Shown: in pieces, positions 8,840 to 18,277 of the stretch
How positions within the stretch are numbered: position 1 is the stretch's first letter
Layout of the letters: each line of letters begins with the position of its first letter
Assembly: GCA_937944395.1 (NCBI GenBank)
Contig: CALDYW010000159.1
Coordinates: forward strand, 1-36,396
Length of the DNA stretch: 36,396 nt
Reading direction: 5' to 3'
From: an uncultured Paracoccaceae bacterium
Lineage (GTDB): Bacteria; Pseudomonadota; Alphaproteobacteria; Rhodobacterales; Rhodobacteraceae
Translations under genes and position numbers: made by a program
The notes under the pieces: model-generated
Database searches by the model: none
Seen by the model: the letters and a program-made list of their open reading frames with translations, nothing else
Told to the model about the DNA's origin: nothing

Positions 8840-10210
8840 TTACATCAACTTGCGGCGGCGAGTCACGCGGATATCGAGTTCGGTGATCTTCTTGCGCAGC
8901 GTGTTCCGGTTGATCCCCAGAAGGTCGGCGCAGCGCGCCTGGTTGCCGCCGGTGGCGTCGAGCGCGATTTCGATCAGCGGCGTCTCGACCTCGCGCAGGA
9001 TCCGGCCGTAGAGGCCGGGCGGCGGCAGCATGCCGCCGTGAAGGTCGAAATAGCGCTTGAGATGCTTGCCGACCGAGGCCGCCAGCCGCTCGCCTTCGCC
9101 CGCGCCGCGCAGGGGTTCCATCGCCGGCTGGTTGCCGAGGACCGCCTCGACCTCGGCGCGGACGATCTCCGCCTCGCTGGTCGTCACCAGAAGCCGGCGG
9201 ATGGTGTTCTCGAGCTGGCGCACGTTGCCCGGCCAGGAGTAGGCGCGCAGGAGCTCCATCGCATCGGGCTTGAGGCGCCGCGACGTCCCGCCGTCGCCGC
9301 GCGCGAGGAAATGCTCGGCAAGCAGCGGGATGTCCTCGATGCGCTCGCGCAGCGCCGGCACCGCCAGCGTGACCCCGCCGAGGCGATAGTAGAGATCCTG
9401 ACGGAAGGCGCCGACCTCCATCCGCGCCACCAGGTCGACCTGCGACGTGGCCATGATCCGCGGGCTGGACTCGGTCAGCGAGTCGAGCATCCGCACCACC
9501 CGTCCCTGGGTTGCGAGGTCGAAGTCGCCCACCTCGTCGAACAGGAGCGTGCCGCCGCGCGCCTTCGACAGCACCGCGCCGGGCCCGTCCATGCCCTGCA
9601 GGTCGCTCGCCTGGGCCACCACGAAGGGCATCGTCCGGCGATCGGAAAAGTCGTGGATCGCGCGCGCGATCAGCGACTTGCCGGTGCCCGACTCGCCGGT
9701 GACCAGCACCGCCATGTCGGAGTTCATCACCCGCGCCACAAGCCGGTAGAGCGCCTGCATCGCGGGGGTGCGGCCCACCAGCGGCAGGTCGTTTGCCGGT
9801 GCCGTCCCGGCGGGGCGCGGCGCGGGCCCGCGCGCGCCGGCCCGGCGCTTGTGCTCGAGCGCGCGCGCGGCGCGCTTCAACAGGTCGGGCAGGTCGAAGG
9901 GCTTGGGCAGATAGTCGAAGGCGTCCTTCTCGGCCGCCTGGATCGCGGTCATGATGGTGTTCTGTGCCGAGATCACGATCACCGGCAGACCCGGGCGCTG
10001 CTGCCCGATCTTCGGCAGCGCCTCGAGCCCGTTGCCGTCGGGCATGACCACGTCCGAGATCACCAGGTCGCCCTTGCCTTCCTCGACCCAGCGCATCAGC
10101 GTCACCAGCGACGAGGTGGCATGCACCTTGCAGCCCGCGCGCGTCAGCGCCTGGGTCAGGACCGTGCGGATCGTGCGGTCGTCGTCGGCCACGAGAACGG
10201 TGCCGTCCAT
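8840..10210 (-). CDS. ntrC: Nitrogen regulation response regulator NtrC
   Basis: [22 protein letters not shown] receiver, AAA+ GESGTGKS, Fis-type [30 protein letters not shown]; abuts ntrB. Confidence 0.95.
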   Translation of the reverse strand: MDGTVLVADDDRTIRTVLTQALTRAGCKVHATSSLVTLMRWVEEGKGDLVISDVVMPDGNGLEALPKIGQQRPGLPVIVISAQNTIMTAIQAAEKDAFDYLPKPFDLPDLLKRAARALEHKRRAGARGPAPRPAGTAPANDLPLVGRTPAMQALYRLVARVMNSDMAVLVTGESGTGKSLIARAIHDFSDRRTMPFVVAQASDLQGMDGPGAVLSKARGGTLLFDEVGDFDLATQGRVVRMLDSLTESSPRIMATSQVDLVARMEVGAFRQDLYYRLGGVTLAVPALRERIEDIPLLAEHFLARGDGGTSRRLKPDAMELLRAYSWPGNVRQLENTIRRLLVTTSEAEIVRAEVEAVLGNQPAMEPLRGAGEGERLAASVGKHLKRYFDLHGGMLPPPGLYGRILREVETPLIEIALDATGGNQARCADLLGINRNTLRKKITELDIRVTRRRKLM

Positions 10211-11296
10211 CTATGCGGTCTCCCTGGAGCCCTTCTGGTCCTTCGGGGCAAGCGGCAGCGAGATGCGGAACACGGTGCGACCCGGAACGCTGTCCACGCT
10301 GATCCAGCCCTGGTGGTCGGTGACGATCTTCGACACCAGCGCAAGCCCGAGCCCGGTGCCGTTCTCGCGCCCCGAGACGAAGGGCTCGAAGATGTCGGCG
10401 GCGATCTCGGGCGGGATGCCGGGCCCGTCGTCGATGACCTCGACCACCAGCGGCAGCGGCAGGCCCTGCCCGTCGGCGCGCCGCAGCCGCAGCGACAGGT
10501 CGTAGGCCGTGCGCAGCCGGATCGTGCCGCCGCCCGGGCTGGCCTCGGCCGCGTTGCGCAGAAGGTTCAGCAGCACCTGCAGCATCTGGTCGGGATCGAC
10601 CCATGTCGGCGGCAGCGAGGGATCGTAGTCCTCGACGACGGTCATGTGCGCGGCGAAGCCGACCAGGGCCGAGCGCCGCGCCCCGTCGAGCAGGTCGTGG
10701 ATGTTGACCGCGCACCGCTGCGGCGGACGCAGGTTGCCGAACTGCTCGACCTGATCGAGGAGCTTCAGGATCCGCCGCGTCTCGGCCACGATCAGGTCGG
10801 TCAGGTCGCGGTCCTCGCCGGTCAGGTTCATGCCCAGAAGCTGCGCCGCACCGGTGATCCCGGCCAGCGGGTTCCTGATCTCGTGCGCCAGCATCTCGGC
10901 CATGCCGATCGCCGCCTTGGCCGCCGACTTGACCTGGTATGCGCGTTCGAGCCGCTCGGAAATCTCGCGCGAGGTGATCATGAGCAGCACGTGCGACGGA
11001 TCGTCGCCGACCGGGGCGACCTGCAGCGAGCAGTGGAACGGCGGGCGGTCCCCCGCGGTGACATCCACGTTGTTCACGATCAGGGCGGCGCGGCTCTGGC
11101 GGACCCGCGCCAGCGCGCCGTCGAGCGGGGCGTCCACCGACAGGCGGTCCCACACCGGCTGGCCGCGCAGGGCGCGGGCCCCGGCGTTCAGGAAGGCCTC
11201 GCCCGCCGGATTGGCATCGGCGATCCGGTCGGCCCCGTCGATCACGAAGGCCGGGACCGGCAGCGAGGCCCAGAGCGTCTCGCCGTCGGGCCTCAT
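10211..11296 (-). CDS. ntrB: Nitrogen regulation sensor histidine kinase NtrB
   Basis: PAS-like N-terminus, MLAHEIRNPLAGITGAAQLL H-box, GTGLGLALVSKIVTDHQG; 4-bp overlap with dusB. Confidence 0.95.
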   Translation of the reverse strand: MRPDGETLWASLPVPAFVIDGADRIADANPAGEAFLNAGARALRGQPVWDRLSVDAPLDGALARVRQSRAALIVNNVDVTAGDRPPFHCSLQVAPVGDDPSHVLLMITSREISERLERAYQVKSAAKAAIGMAEMLAHEIRNPLAGITGAAQLLGMNLTGEDRDLTDLIVAETRRILKLLDQVEQFGNLRPPQRCAVNIHDLLDGARRSALVGFAAHMTVVEDYDPSLPPTWVDPDQMLQVLLNLLRNAAEASPGGGTIRLRTAYDLSLRLRRADGQGLPLPLVVEVIDDGPGIPPEIAADIFEPFVSGRENGTGLGLALVSKIVTDHQGWISVDSVPGRTVFRISLPLAPKDQKGSRETA

Positions 11297-12297
11297 GCCG
11301 CCAGCCGCTCCGCCGCGAAGGCCTCGGGCAGCAGATCGCGAACCGCCGCGGGGGTCCCGGCGGTCAGCACCCGGGCGCGCAGCGCCGCCGGGGTTCCGGC
11401 GCGGTCCATGTACCAGCCGAGGTGCTTGCGGGCGACGCGCAACCCGAGGTCGCGGCCATAGAAGGCCAGCATCGCGTCGTGCTGCCCGGCCACCAGCTCG
11501 ACGAGCGCCGCGCCCTGCGGCACCGCGACCGGGGGCCCGGCGCCCAGCCCCGACGCCACCGCGGCCGGCAGCCAGGGCGCGCCGCGCGCGGCCCGGCCGA
11601 TCATCACCCCGGCCGCGCCCGAGGCCGCCAGCGCCGCCCGCGCCCCCGCCGCGCCCTCGATGTCGCCGTTCACGAGCACCGGAATCCGCACCGCCGCCGC
11701 CACCCCGGCCACTGCCGCCCAGTCGGCGCGGCCGGAATAGAACTGCGCCCGCGTCCGAGCGTGCACGGCGATCCGCGCGACCCCGGCCGCCTCGGCCCGG
11801 CGCGCCAGATCGGCGGCGTTGCGGCTGGCGTCGTCCCAGCCCAGGCGCATCTTCACCGTGACCGGCACCCGCACCGCGGCGACGACCGCGGCGACGATCG
11901 CAAGCGCAAGATCGGGCTCGCGCATCAGCGCCGCGCCGGCAAGGCCGCCGGTCACCTTCTTCGCCGGGCAGCCGAGGTTGAGGTCGATCGCCGCCGCACC
12001 CTGCGCCTCGGCCATCCGCGCGGCCTCGGCCATCATGCGGGGATCGCGCCCGGCAAGCTGCACCGCCGTCGCGCCCTCGCCGAGTTCCGCCTTCGCCCGC
12101 GCCGCGAGACCCCCGCTCAGCATCTCGCGCGAGGCAACCATCTCGCTCGTCAGCTCCACCGGGCCGAACTGCCGCACCATCCGGCGGAACGGCAGGTCGG
12201 TGATGCCCGCCATCGGCGCCAGCGCCACGACCGGCGACACGGCCGCGCCGGCCGCCACAGGTCGGTCCCCCCTGCCCGTCGCCGCAGAAACGGTCAA
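11293..12297 (-). CDS. dusB: tRNA-dihydrouridine synthase DusB (NifR3)
   Basis: VVALAPMAGITDLPFRRMVRQFG, AAAIDLNLGCPAKKVTGGLAGAALM, VTVKMRLGWD; TTG start as called, exact start uncertain. Confidence 0.94.
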   Translation of the reverse strand: MTVSAATGRGDRPVAAGAAVSPVVALAPMAGITDLPFRRMVRQFGPVELTSEMVASREMLSGGLAARAKAELGEGATAVQLAGRDPRMMAEAARMAEAQGAAAIDLNLGCPAKKVTGGLAGAALMREPDLALAIVAAVVAAVRVPVTVKMRLGWDDASRNAADLARRAEAAGVARIAVHARTRAQFYSGRADWAAVAGVAAAVRIPVLVNGDIEGAAGARAALAASGAAGVMIGRAARGAPWLPAAVASGLGAGPPVAVPQGAALVELVAGQHDAMLAFYGRDLGLRVARKHLGWYMDRAGTPAALRARVLTAGTPAAVRDLLPEAFAAERLAA

Positions 12298-12352
12298 ACG
12301 ATCAATCCTTGTGCGCCCATCGGGGATGACCTAGTCTGCCTGACGACGCCCC

Positions 12353-12395
12353 GCAACCGGCGCCCCGCGAGCGGGGCAAGAAATTCGCCGGTTGC
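12353..12395. other. Nested inverted repeat upstream of ispDF, between dusB and ispDF
   Basis: Outer arms GCAACCGGCG (12353-12362) / CGCCGGTTGC (12386-12395), perfect 10 bp; inner hairpin GCCCCGC/GCGGGGC (12362-12377). Confidence 0.6.
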
Positions 12396-12469
12396 CCGAG
12401 AAACGGGCGGTTGCCGGGGGCGATCTGCGCGATTGTCTCGCGCGCTCCGGCGGCCTAGAAGCGGAAGTC

Positions 12470-13621
12470 ATGACCACCGCAGCCGTCATCGTCGCCGCGG
12501 GGCGCGGAACCCGGGCCGGCGGCCCGCTGCCCAAGCAGTGGCAGGCCCTCGGGGCCCGCCCGGTGGTTGCCCATGCGCTGGGCGCGTTCCGTGCCCTGCC
12601 CGACCTGGCGCCGCTCGTCCTGGTCCTGCACCCCGACGACTTCGCCCGCGCGCGCGCCCTGCCCGAGGCCGCGGGCGCCCGCCTCGTCTCGGGGGGCGCC
12701 ACGCGGGCCGACTCGGTGCTCGCGGCGCTGGAGGCGCTCGCCGCCGATCCGCCGGCCCATGTGCTGATCCACGACGGCGCCCGGCCGCTGGTGTCGGCCG
12801 AATTGATCGGGCGCGTCCGTGCCGCCCTGGCGGAAGGTGCGGAAGCCGCCGCCCCCGGCCTGCCGGTGACCGATGCGCTGTGGCGGGTCGAAGGCGGCAG
12901 GGTCGCCGGCATCGCCGACCGCAGCGGGCTGGTGGCGGCGCAGACGCCGCAGGGCTTCGCCTTCGCCCCGCTTCTGGATGCGCACCGCGCCCGCTCGGCC
13001 GCCGGGCAGGATGCGCCCGACGATGTCGCAGTCGCCCGCGCCGCCGGGATGCAGGTGACGGTCGTGCCCGGGGAGGCGCGCAACCTGAAGATCACCACGG
13101 CCGGGGATTTCCTTCGCGCGATCCGGGAACTGGAGGGCGGAATGGAGGTTCGCACGGGAACCGGCTTCGACGTCCACGCCTTCGGGCCGGGCGACCATGT
13201 CGTGCTCTGCGGCGTGGCCGTCCCGCACGAGCGCGGCCTCGTCGGCCATTCCGATGCCGATGTCGGCCTGCATGCGCTGGCCGATGCGCTCTACGGGGCG
13301 CTGGCCGAGGGCGACATCGGACGCCACTTCCCGCCCTCGGACCCGCAATGGAAGGGCGCGGCGTCGGAGATCTTCCTGGCCCATGCCGCCGCGCGGGTGC
13401 GCGCGCGCGGCTTCCGCATCGCCGGCATCGATCTGACGCTCGTCTGCGAGCGCCCGAAGATCGCCCCGCACGCCCCTGTGATGATTGCACGAATCGGCGC
13501 CATCCTGGGGCTCGACCGCGACCGGGTCAGCGTCAAGGCCACGACCTCGGAGCGGCTGGGCTTCACCGGCCGCGAGGAGGGGATCGCGGCGCTCGCCACC
13601 GCGACCCTGGTCGCGCCGTGA
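12470..13621 (+). CDS. ispDF: Bifunctional 2-C-methyl-D-erythritol 4-phosphate cytidylyltransferase / 2,4-cyclodiphosphate synthase
   Basis: IspD half [25 protein letters not shown]...[12 protein letters not shown]; IspF half [54 protein letters not shown]. One continuous ORF. Confidence 0.96.
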   Translation: MTTAAVIVAAGRGTRAGGPLPKQWQALGARPVVAHALGAFRALPDLAPLVLVLHPDDFARARALPEAAGARLVSGGATRADSVLAALEALAADPPAHVLIHDGARPLVSAELIGRVRAALAEGAEAAAPGLPVTDALWRVEGGRVAGIADRSGLVAAQTPQGFAFAPLLDAHRARSAAGQDAPDDVAVARAAGMQVTVVPGEARNLKITTAGDFLRAIRELEGGMEVRTGTGFDVHAFGPGDHVVLCGVAVPHERGLVGHSDADVGLHALADALYGALAEGDIGRHFPPSDPQWKGAASEIFLAHAAARVRARGFRIAGIDLTLVCERPKIAPHAPVMIARIGAILGLDRDRVSVKATTSERLGFTGREEGIAALATATLVAP

Positions 13622-14148
13622 CCCGCGCCGCGACCCGCGCCGCGACCGCCGCCCCTGCCGGCGCCGTCCTCGTCGCCTCGGTGGCGGGACTCGGCCGGCT
13701 GCGGCCCGCCCCCGGAACCTGGGCCTCGGCCGCCGCCCTGCCCGCCGCCTGGGCGCTGCACGCGGCGGGCGGCCCGGTGCTGCTGGCGCTGGCGGCGGCG
13801 GCGGCCTTCGCCGCGGGGCTCTGGGCGGCGGCCCGGGTGATCGCGGCGACCGCCGAGCGGGACCCGCCCTGGGTGGTGATCGACGAGGTCGCGGGCATGT
13901 GGATCGCGCTGCTGCCGGTCTCGGCCGGGGCGGCGCTGACGGGGGCCGAGGTGCTGCGGCTCTGGCCGGGCTGGGTGCTGGCCTTCCTCGCCTTCCGGCT
14001 TCTCGACATCTGGAAGCCCGGGGCGATCGGCCGGCTCGACCGGCGCGGCGACGCGCTGGGGCTGATGGCCGACGACGCCGCGGCGGGGTTCGGCGCGGCG
14101 GGGCTCGTGCTGCTGGCGGCGGGTCTCGCACACGGGATCATGGCATGA
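13618..14148 (+). CDS. pgpA: Phosphatidylglycerophosphatase A
   Basis: GTG start overlapping the ispDF stop (GTGA); [66 protein letters not shown]. Confidence 0.93.
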   Translation: MTRAATRAATAAPAGAVLVASVAGLGRLRPAPGTWASAAALPAAWALHAAGGPVLLALAAAAAFAAGLWAAARVIAATAERDPPWVVIDEVAGMWIALLPVSAGAALTGAEVLRLWPGWVLAFLAFRLLDIWKPGAIGRLDRRGDALGLMADDAAAGFGAAGLVLLAAGLAHGIMA

Positions 14149-14633
14149 ACGTCGCGGCGGATCTCGTTGAGCGGGCACGCGATCTCGGGCTGAAAATCGC
14201 AACCGCCGAAAGCTGCACCGGCGGGCTCGTCGCCGGCGCGATCACCACCGTTCCGGGCGCTTCGGCGGTGTTCGAGATGGGCTTCGTCACCTATTCCAAC
14301 GCCGCCAAGACCGCCTTCCTCGGCGTCCGTCCCGAGACGCTCGCGGCGCATGGCGCGGTCTCCGAACCGGTCGCGGCCGAGATGGCCGAGGGCGCCCGCC
14401 TCCGCGCCGGCGTTGCGCTCGCGGTCAGCATCACCGGCATCGCCGGGCCCGGCGGATCGGCCTTCAAGCCCGAGGGGCGGGTCTGCTTCGGCCTCGCCGC
14501 CGAGGGGCGGCCGACCCGCACCGGGACGGTCGAGTTCGGCCCCCGCGGCCGCGATGCCGTGCGCGCGGCGAGCACGGACCATGCGCTGGCCCTGCTCCTG
14601 TCCGCGCTCGGTGCCCCGGGTGCGTCGCGCTGA
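14145..14633 (+). CDS. cinA: CinA C-terminal domain protein (PncC-type nicotinamide-nucleotide amidohydrolase family)
   Basis: ATG overlaps the pgpA stop (ATGA); [66 protein letters not shown]-terminal MoCF domain absent. Confidence 0.92.
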   Translation: MNVAADLVERARDLGLKIATAESCTGGLVAGAITTVPGASAVFEMGFVTYSNAAKTAFLGVRPETLAAHGAVSEPVAAEMAEGARLRAGVALAVSITGIAGPGGSAFKPEGRVCFGLAAEGRPTRTGTVEFGPRGRDAVRAASTDHALALLLSALGAPGASR

Positions 14634-14693
14634 CCGTCCTGCCCCCGGGGCGGATCGTTCCGGCGAGGCGGCGCACGCGCCGCCGGTGCCGGC

Positions 14694-14740
14694 GGAGGGC
14701 AGACGGGAGGGCAGACGGGAGGGCAGACGGGAGGGCAGAC
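14694..14740. repeat. 12-bp tandem repeat (about 4 copies) between cinA and ratA
   Basis: GGGAGGGCAGAC at 14705-14716, 14717-14728, 14729-14740, plus a near-complete copy 14694-14704. Confidence 0.95.
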
Positions 14741-14772
14741 CCCCCGGGGCGGCCCCGGGGCGGCGGCGTGCC

Positions 14773-15234
14773 TCAGGCCGCGCCGCGCGGCCCGTGCAGC
14801 GCCGCGGCGCGGCGTTCGAAGGCGCGCACGATGCGCTGCATCGCGTCGTTGAAGACGACGCCGATGATCCCCTGCAGGATGGCGTTGCGGAACTCGAAAT
14901 CCACGAAGAAATCCACCTCGCAGCCGCCCTCGGGCAGGTCGCGGAAGGCCCAGACCGAGCGCATGTGCCGGAACGGCCCGTCGATGTATTCGGTCTCGAT
15001 CCGCCGCGCGGCGGGGTCGAGCACGACGCGGCTGCCGAATCGTTCGCGGAACACCCGGAACGAGATCACCAGGTCGGCCTCCATCACCTCGCGGTCGCCC
15101 TCGGGCCGGCGCGAGCGGATCCGCGCCGCCGCGCACCAGGGCAGGAACTCGGGATAGCGCGCCACGTCGGCCACGAGGTCGAACATCTCGCAGGCGGTAT
15201 AGGGCAGCTTGCGCTTTTCCTGATGCGTGGGCAT
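14773..15234 (-). CDS. RatA/Coq10-family START-like protein (type II toxin-antitoxin RatA family by annotation)
   Basis: [39 protein letters not shown]...[37 protein letters not shown]. Internal ATG at 15234 chosen. Confidence 0.92.
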   Translation of the reverse strand: MPTHQEKRKLPYTACEMFDLVADVARYPEFLPWCAAARIRSRRPEGDREVMEADLVISFRVFRERFGSRVVLDPAARRIETEYIDGPFRHMRSVWAFRDLPEGGCEVDFFVDFEFRNAILQGIIGVVFNDAMQRIVRAFERRAAALHGPRGAA

Positions 15235-15302
15235 TCCATCGGTCCGGGGGGGCGGGTCGGCCGCCATCTCGGGCAACCGCGCGCGGAAATCAAGGGCGTG
15301 TC

Positions 15303-15839
15303 ATGACCGAACGGGCCTATGTCGTCGATCAGATGATCTCGGCCAAGACGATCGCGGCGCGCGTCGAGGCGCTCGCGCGCGAGATCGAGGCAGCCTTCGC
15401 GGGCACCGACAAGCTGATCGTCGTCGGGCTCCTGCGCGGATCCTTCGTGTTCATCGCCGATCTGGTGCGCGAACTCGCCCTGCCGGTCGAGGTCGATTTC
15501 CTCGAGGCCTCGTCCTACGGCAATGCGATGGAATCCGCGCGCGAGGTGCGCATCCTCAAGGATCTGCGCGGCGAGATCGCGGGCCGCGACGTGCTGGTGG
15601 TCGAGGACATCGTGGACACCGGCTTCACCCTCAGCCATGTGGTGACCCTGCTGAGGAACCGCGAGCCCCGCCGGCTCGAGACCATCGCGCTGCTCGACAA
15701 GCCCTCGCGCCGCGAGGTGCCGATCCGGGCCACCTGGACCGGATTCGAGATTCCCGACGAATTCGTCGTTGGTTACGGGATCGACTTCGCGCAGCGCAAC
15801 CGAAACCTCCCCTATATCGGGAAGGTGCGCTTCACCTGA
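15303..15839 (+). CDS. hpt: Hypoxanthine phosphoribosyltransferase
   Basis: 178 aa; [25 protein letters not shown] motif [36 protein letters not shown]. Confidence 0.95.
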   Translation: MTERAYVVDQMISAKTIAARVEALAREIEAAFAGTDKLIVVGLLRGSFVFIADLVRELALPVEVDFLEASSYGNAMESAREVRILKDLRGEIAGRDVLVVEDIVDTGFTLSHVVTLLRNREPRRLETIALLDKPSRREVPIRATWTGFEIPDEFVVGYGIDFAQRNRNLPYIGKVRFT

Positions 15840-15841
15840 GT

Positions 15842-16630
15842 TCAGGGCAGTGGCGGCAGGCCGGCCAGCCGCTCGGCCAGCGCCCGCGCCGCCGCCTCCT
15901 CCTCGGGTGCGGAATACTCGAGCATGAGGGCGCAGGGATCGCCGCCGCCCTCCCCGTCCGGGGGCGGCGGCCTCAGAGCGGTGCCGTGAAGGCACCAGCC
16001 GAGCGCGGCGACCGGATCCTGCCAGTGGCCGGGAACGTCGCGCAGGAACCGCGACAGCGCCAGCGCCGCCTCGGCATCGCCGGCCAGCGCCGCCTCGGCC
16101 AGCAGCGCGCGCGCTGCCGCCAGATCGGCGTCGTCGCGCGGCGCGGCCGCGAGCAGCGCCGCCAGCGCCACCCGCGCCGGCGCCAACCCGTGCCGCGCCG
16201 CCGCCCCGAACAATGCACGCGCGCGCTCTGGGTCGGGGTCGATCCCCGGCCGACCGTCGCGCAGCATCAGCCCGAGGTTGAACTGCGCCCGGTCAAAGCC
16301 CTGCGCCGCCGCGGCCTCGAACCAGCCGCGCGCCGCGGCGTGGTCGCGCGCAAGCCCCAGCCCGTTGTCGAGCGCAAGGCCGAGGAGGTTCTGCGCCACC
16401 GGATCGCCCGCCGCCGCGGCGGCCTCGATCACCGGCAGGGCAGCGGCAGGGTCGCCGGCCGCGAACAGCTCGCGCGCCGCCTCGACCGCCGCCCGGTCGG
16501 GCGCCTCCGCCGCGACCGGTGCCGCCGGGGCCAGGGCCAGCGCCGGGGCCAGAAGCGGCAGCGCGAGGACAAGGCTCAATCCGCGCCCGGCAAGGCGCGG
16601 GGCGGCGCGGGGCGGTCGTCGGCGGGTCAT
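15842..16630 (-). CDS. Exported Sel1-repeat (TPR-like) protein
   Basis: N-terminal signal-like segment; DPVAQNLLGLALDNGLGLARDHAAARGWFEAAAAQGFDRAQFNLGLMLRDG. Confidence 0.85.
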   Translation of the reverse strand: MTRRRPPRAAPRLAGRGLSLVLALPLLAPALALAPAAPVAAEAPDRAAVEAARELFAAGDPAAALPVIEAAAAAGDPVAQNLLGLALDNGLGLARDHAAARGWFEAAAAQGFDRAQFNLGLMLRDGRPGIDPDPERARALFGAAARHGLAPARVALAALLAAAPRDDADLAAARALLAEAALAGDAEAALALSRFLRDVPGHWQDPVAALGWCLHGTALRPPPPDGEGGGDPCALMLEYSAPEEEAAARALAERLAGLPPLP

Positions 16631-16994
16631 CGGCAGCCTCGGGTGCGGAACGCCGCGTCAATCTTAGTGAAGGCCGACGCTCCGGGAAATCCCATCTCCG
16701 CCCGCCGACCCGACCGGCCGGATGGCGCCGGCGCGGTGCCGTCGCGCCGCGTCCGCGAGGTCGCGGCGGCAATGCCCGGTCCGGGCCGGGATCGCCCGCT
16801 TCCCCGCCAGGGTCGACCGCGGCAGGGTTGCCGGCACCGCCCGGCCACGCACCGGGGCGGGTCGCGGCCGGCGGTGACCGGCGCGGGTTGAGAAGCGCGG
16901 GCAGGCTCGGGCCGGGAACCGCGCGTCCGTCGCGGCATCGCGGGTCGCGCGGGGGGCATGGCCCTTCCCGGCGAACCGCGCTAGGCTTCAGGGC

Positions 16995-17180
16995 ATGAAC
17001 TTCGGCTGGCTCCTCCGCATGTCACGCTGGGCGCGGCATCCGCCCTCGAAGCGGCAGGTGCAGATCATGCTGGCGATCCTGGCCGTGTTCCTCGTCCTGT
17101 TCGGCATCGAGCGGATCTGGGGCTGGCCCGACTGGCTGACGCCGGCGGGCGGGCTCCGCGGCGGGATGCCGCGGCCGTGA
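16995..17180 (+). CDS. Small single-pass membrane protein, unknown function
   Basis: 61 aa with one clear TM segment, MNFGWLLRMSRWARHPPSKRQVQIMLAILAVFLVLFGIERIWGWPDWL; divergent to the Sel1 gene and upstream of the cytochrome. Confidence 0.7.
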   Translation: MNFGWLLRMSRWARHPPSKRQVQIMLAILAVFLVLFGIERIWGWPDWLTPAGGLRGGMPRP

Positions 17181-17220
17181 GCCCGGACCGCGACAGACCG
17201 GCCGCAACCGGAGACAGCGC

Positions 17221-18108
17221 ATGCGCCTTCTGGCCCTGTTGATCCTCCTCGCCCTTGCCGCCGGCGGCGTCGGCTGGATCCTGACCGCACCCGAGAGACT
17301 GCCGCGCGACACCTTCACCGGCCTCGCCGGCGACCCGGGGCGGGGCGAGGCGGTGTTCTGGGCCGGCGGCTGCGCGGGCTGCCACGCCGCCGAGGGCGCG
17401 ACGGGCGAGGCACGGCTCGTCCTGGCCGGCGGGCAGCGCATCGCATCCGACTTCGGCACGTTCGTCGCGCCGAACATCTCGCCCCATCCGGAGGCCGGGA
17501 TCGGCGCCTGGACGCTGGAGCAGTTCGGCAACGCCATGCTGCGCGGCGTGGCGCCGGACGGGTCGCACTACTACCCCGCCTTCCCCTACACCTCCTACGC
17601 CCGGGCCAGCGCGGTGGACATGGCAGACCTCTGGGCCTTCCTGCGCAGCCTTCCGCCCGATGCCACACCTTCGCAACCGCACGAACTGGCCTTTCCCTTC
17701 TCGATCCGCCGCGCGATCGGCGCGTGGAAGCTGCTGTTCTGGACCGACGCCTGGGTGGTGCCCGGCACGCTGACCGGGCCCGCGGCGCGCGGACGCTATC
17801 TTGCCGAGGCGCTGGGTCACTGCGGCGAGTGCCACACGCCGCGCGGGCGGCTGGGACAGCTCGACTATTCGCGCTGGCTGGCCGGTGCGCCCAACCCGGC
17901 CGGTCCCGGGCGCATTCCGAACATCACGCCGGCCCGGCTGACCTGGTCTGAGGCCGAGATCGCCGCCTATCTCGAGACCGGCGTCACGCCGGAGTTCGAC
18001 GTGGCCGGCGGGCACATGGCGGCGGTGATCCGCGGACTGGCCGAGCTCCTGCCGGAAGATCGCGCCGCGCTCGCGGCCTATCTCAAGATCGTGCCCCCGG
18101 TGGACTGA
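17221..18108 (+). CDS. Diheme c-type cytochrome, membrane-anchored or exported
   Basis: N-terminal hydrophobic segment; two CxxCH motifs (CAGCH, CGECH) with two cytochrome c domains. Confidence 0.92.
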   Translation: MRLLALLILLALAAGGVGWILTAPERLPRDTFTGLAGDPGRGEAVFWAGGCAGCHAAEGATGEARLVLAGGQRIASDFGTFVAPNISPHPEAGIGAWTLEQFGNAMLRGVAPDGSHYYPAFPYTSYARASAVDMADLWAFLRSLPPDATPSQPHELAFPFSIRRAIGAWKLLFWTDAWVVPGTLTGPAARGRYLAEALGHCGECHTPRGRLGQLDYSRWLAGAPNPAGPGRIPNITPARLTWSEAEIAAYLETGVTPEFDVAGGHMAAVIRGLAELLPEDRAALAAYLKIVPPVD

Positions 18109-18202
18109 CCTGCCGCCGGCGCCGGCGGGCGGCTTTTCCGATCGCGCCGGACCGGCCGCGGGGGGGGCATGGCCAACCCCGCCGTTCCCGGCTAGAAGCG
18201 GC

Positions 18203-18267
18203 CCCAGCCCTTCCGACCCCCAGCCCTTCCGACCCCCGGCCCTTCCGACCCCCAGCCCTTCCGACCC
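18203..18267. repeat. 16-bp tandem repeat (about 4 copies) immediately upstream of the thiE-like gene
   Basis: CCCAGCCCTTCCGACC-type unit recurring with 16-bp period (CCCTT at about 18208, 18224, 18240, 18256); one A-to-G variant in copy 3. Confidence 0.9.
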
Positions 18268-18277
18268 GACGTGCCGC

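Noticed and set aside
4900-8886. 1328-aa plus-strand ORF antisense to ntrX/ntrY
   Set aside because: Shadow ORF: high GC depletes stops on the opposite strand; no recognisable domain, and ntrX/ntrY on the other strand are unmistakable.
8775-11153. 792-aa minus-strand ORF in an alternative frame across ntrB/ntrC
   Set aside because: Out-of-frame translation of ntrB/ntrC rich in Arg/Gly/Ala; no domain.
8717-11461. 914-aa plus-strand ORF antisense to ntrC/ntrB
   Set aside because: Same shadow-ORF composition; real genes are on the minus strand.
14694-14740. CRISPR-like array (12-bp repeats)
   Set aside because: Units are contiguous with no spacers; a simple tandem repeat, and no cas genes occur in the window.
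14773-15234. RatA as a toxin-antitoxin system
   Set aside because: The RatA name is inherited; in alphaproteobacteria this Coq10/START-like protein is more likely a ubiquinone-binding housekeeping protein, and no RatB-like partner is visible.
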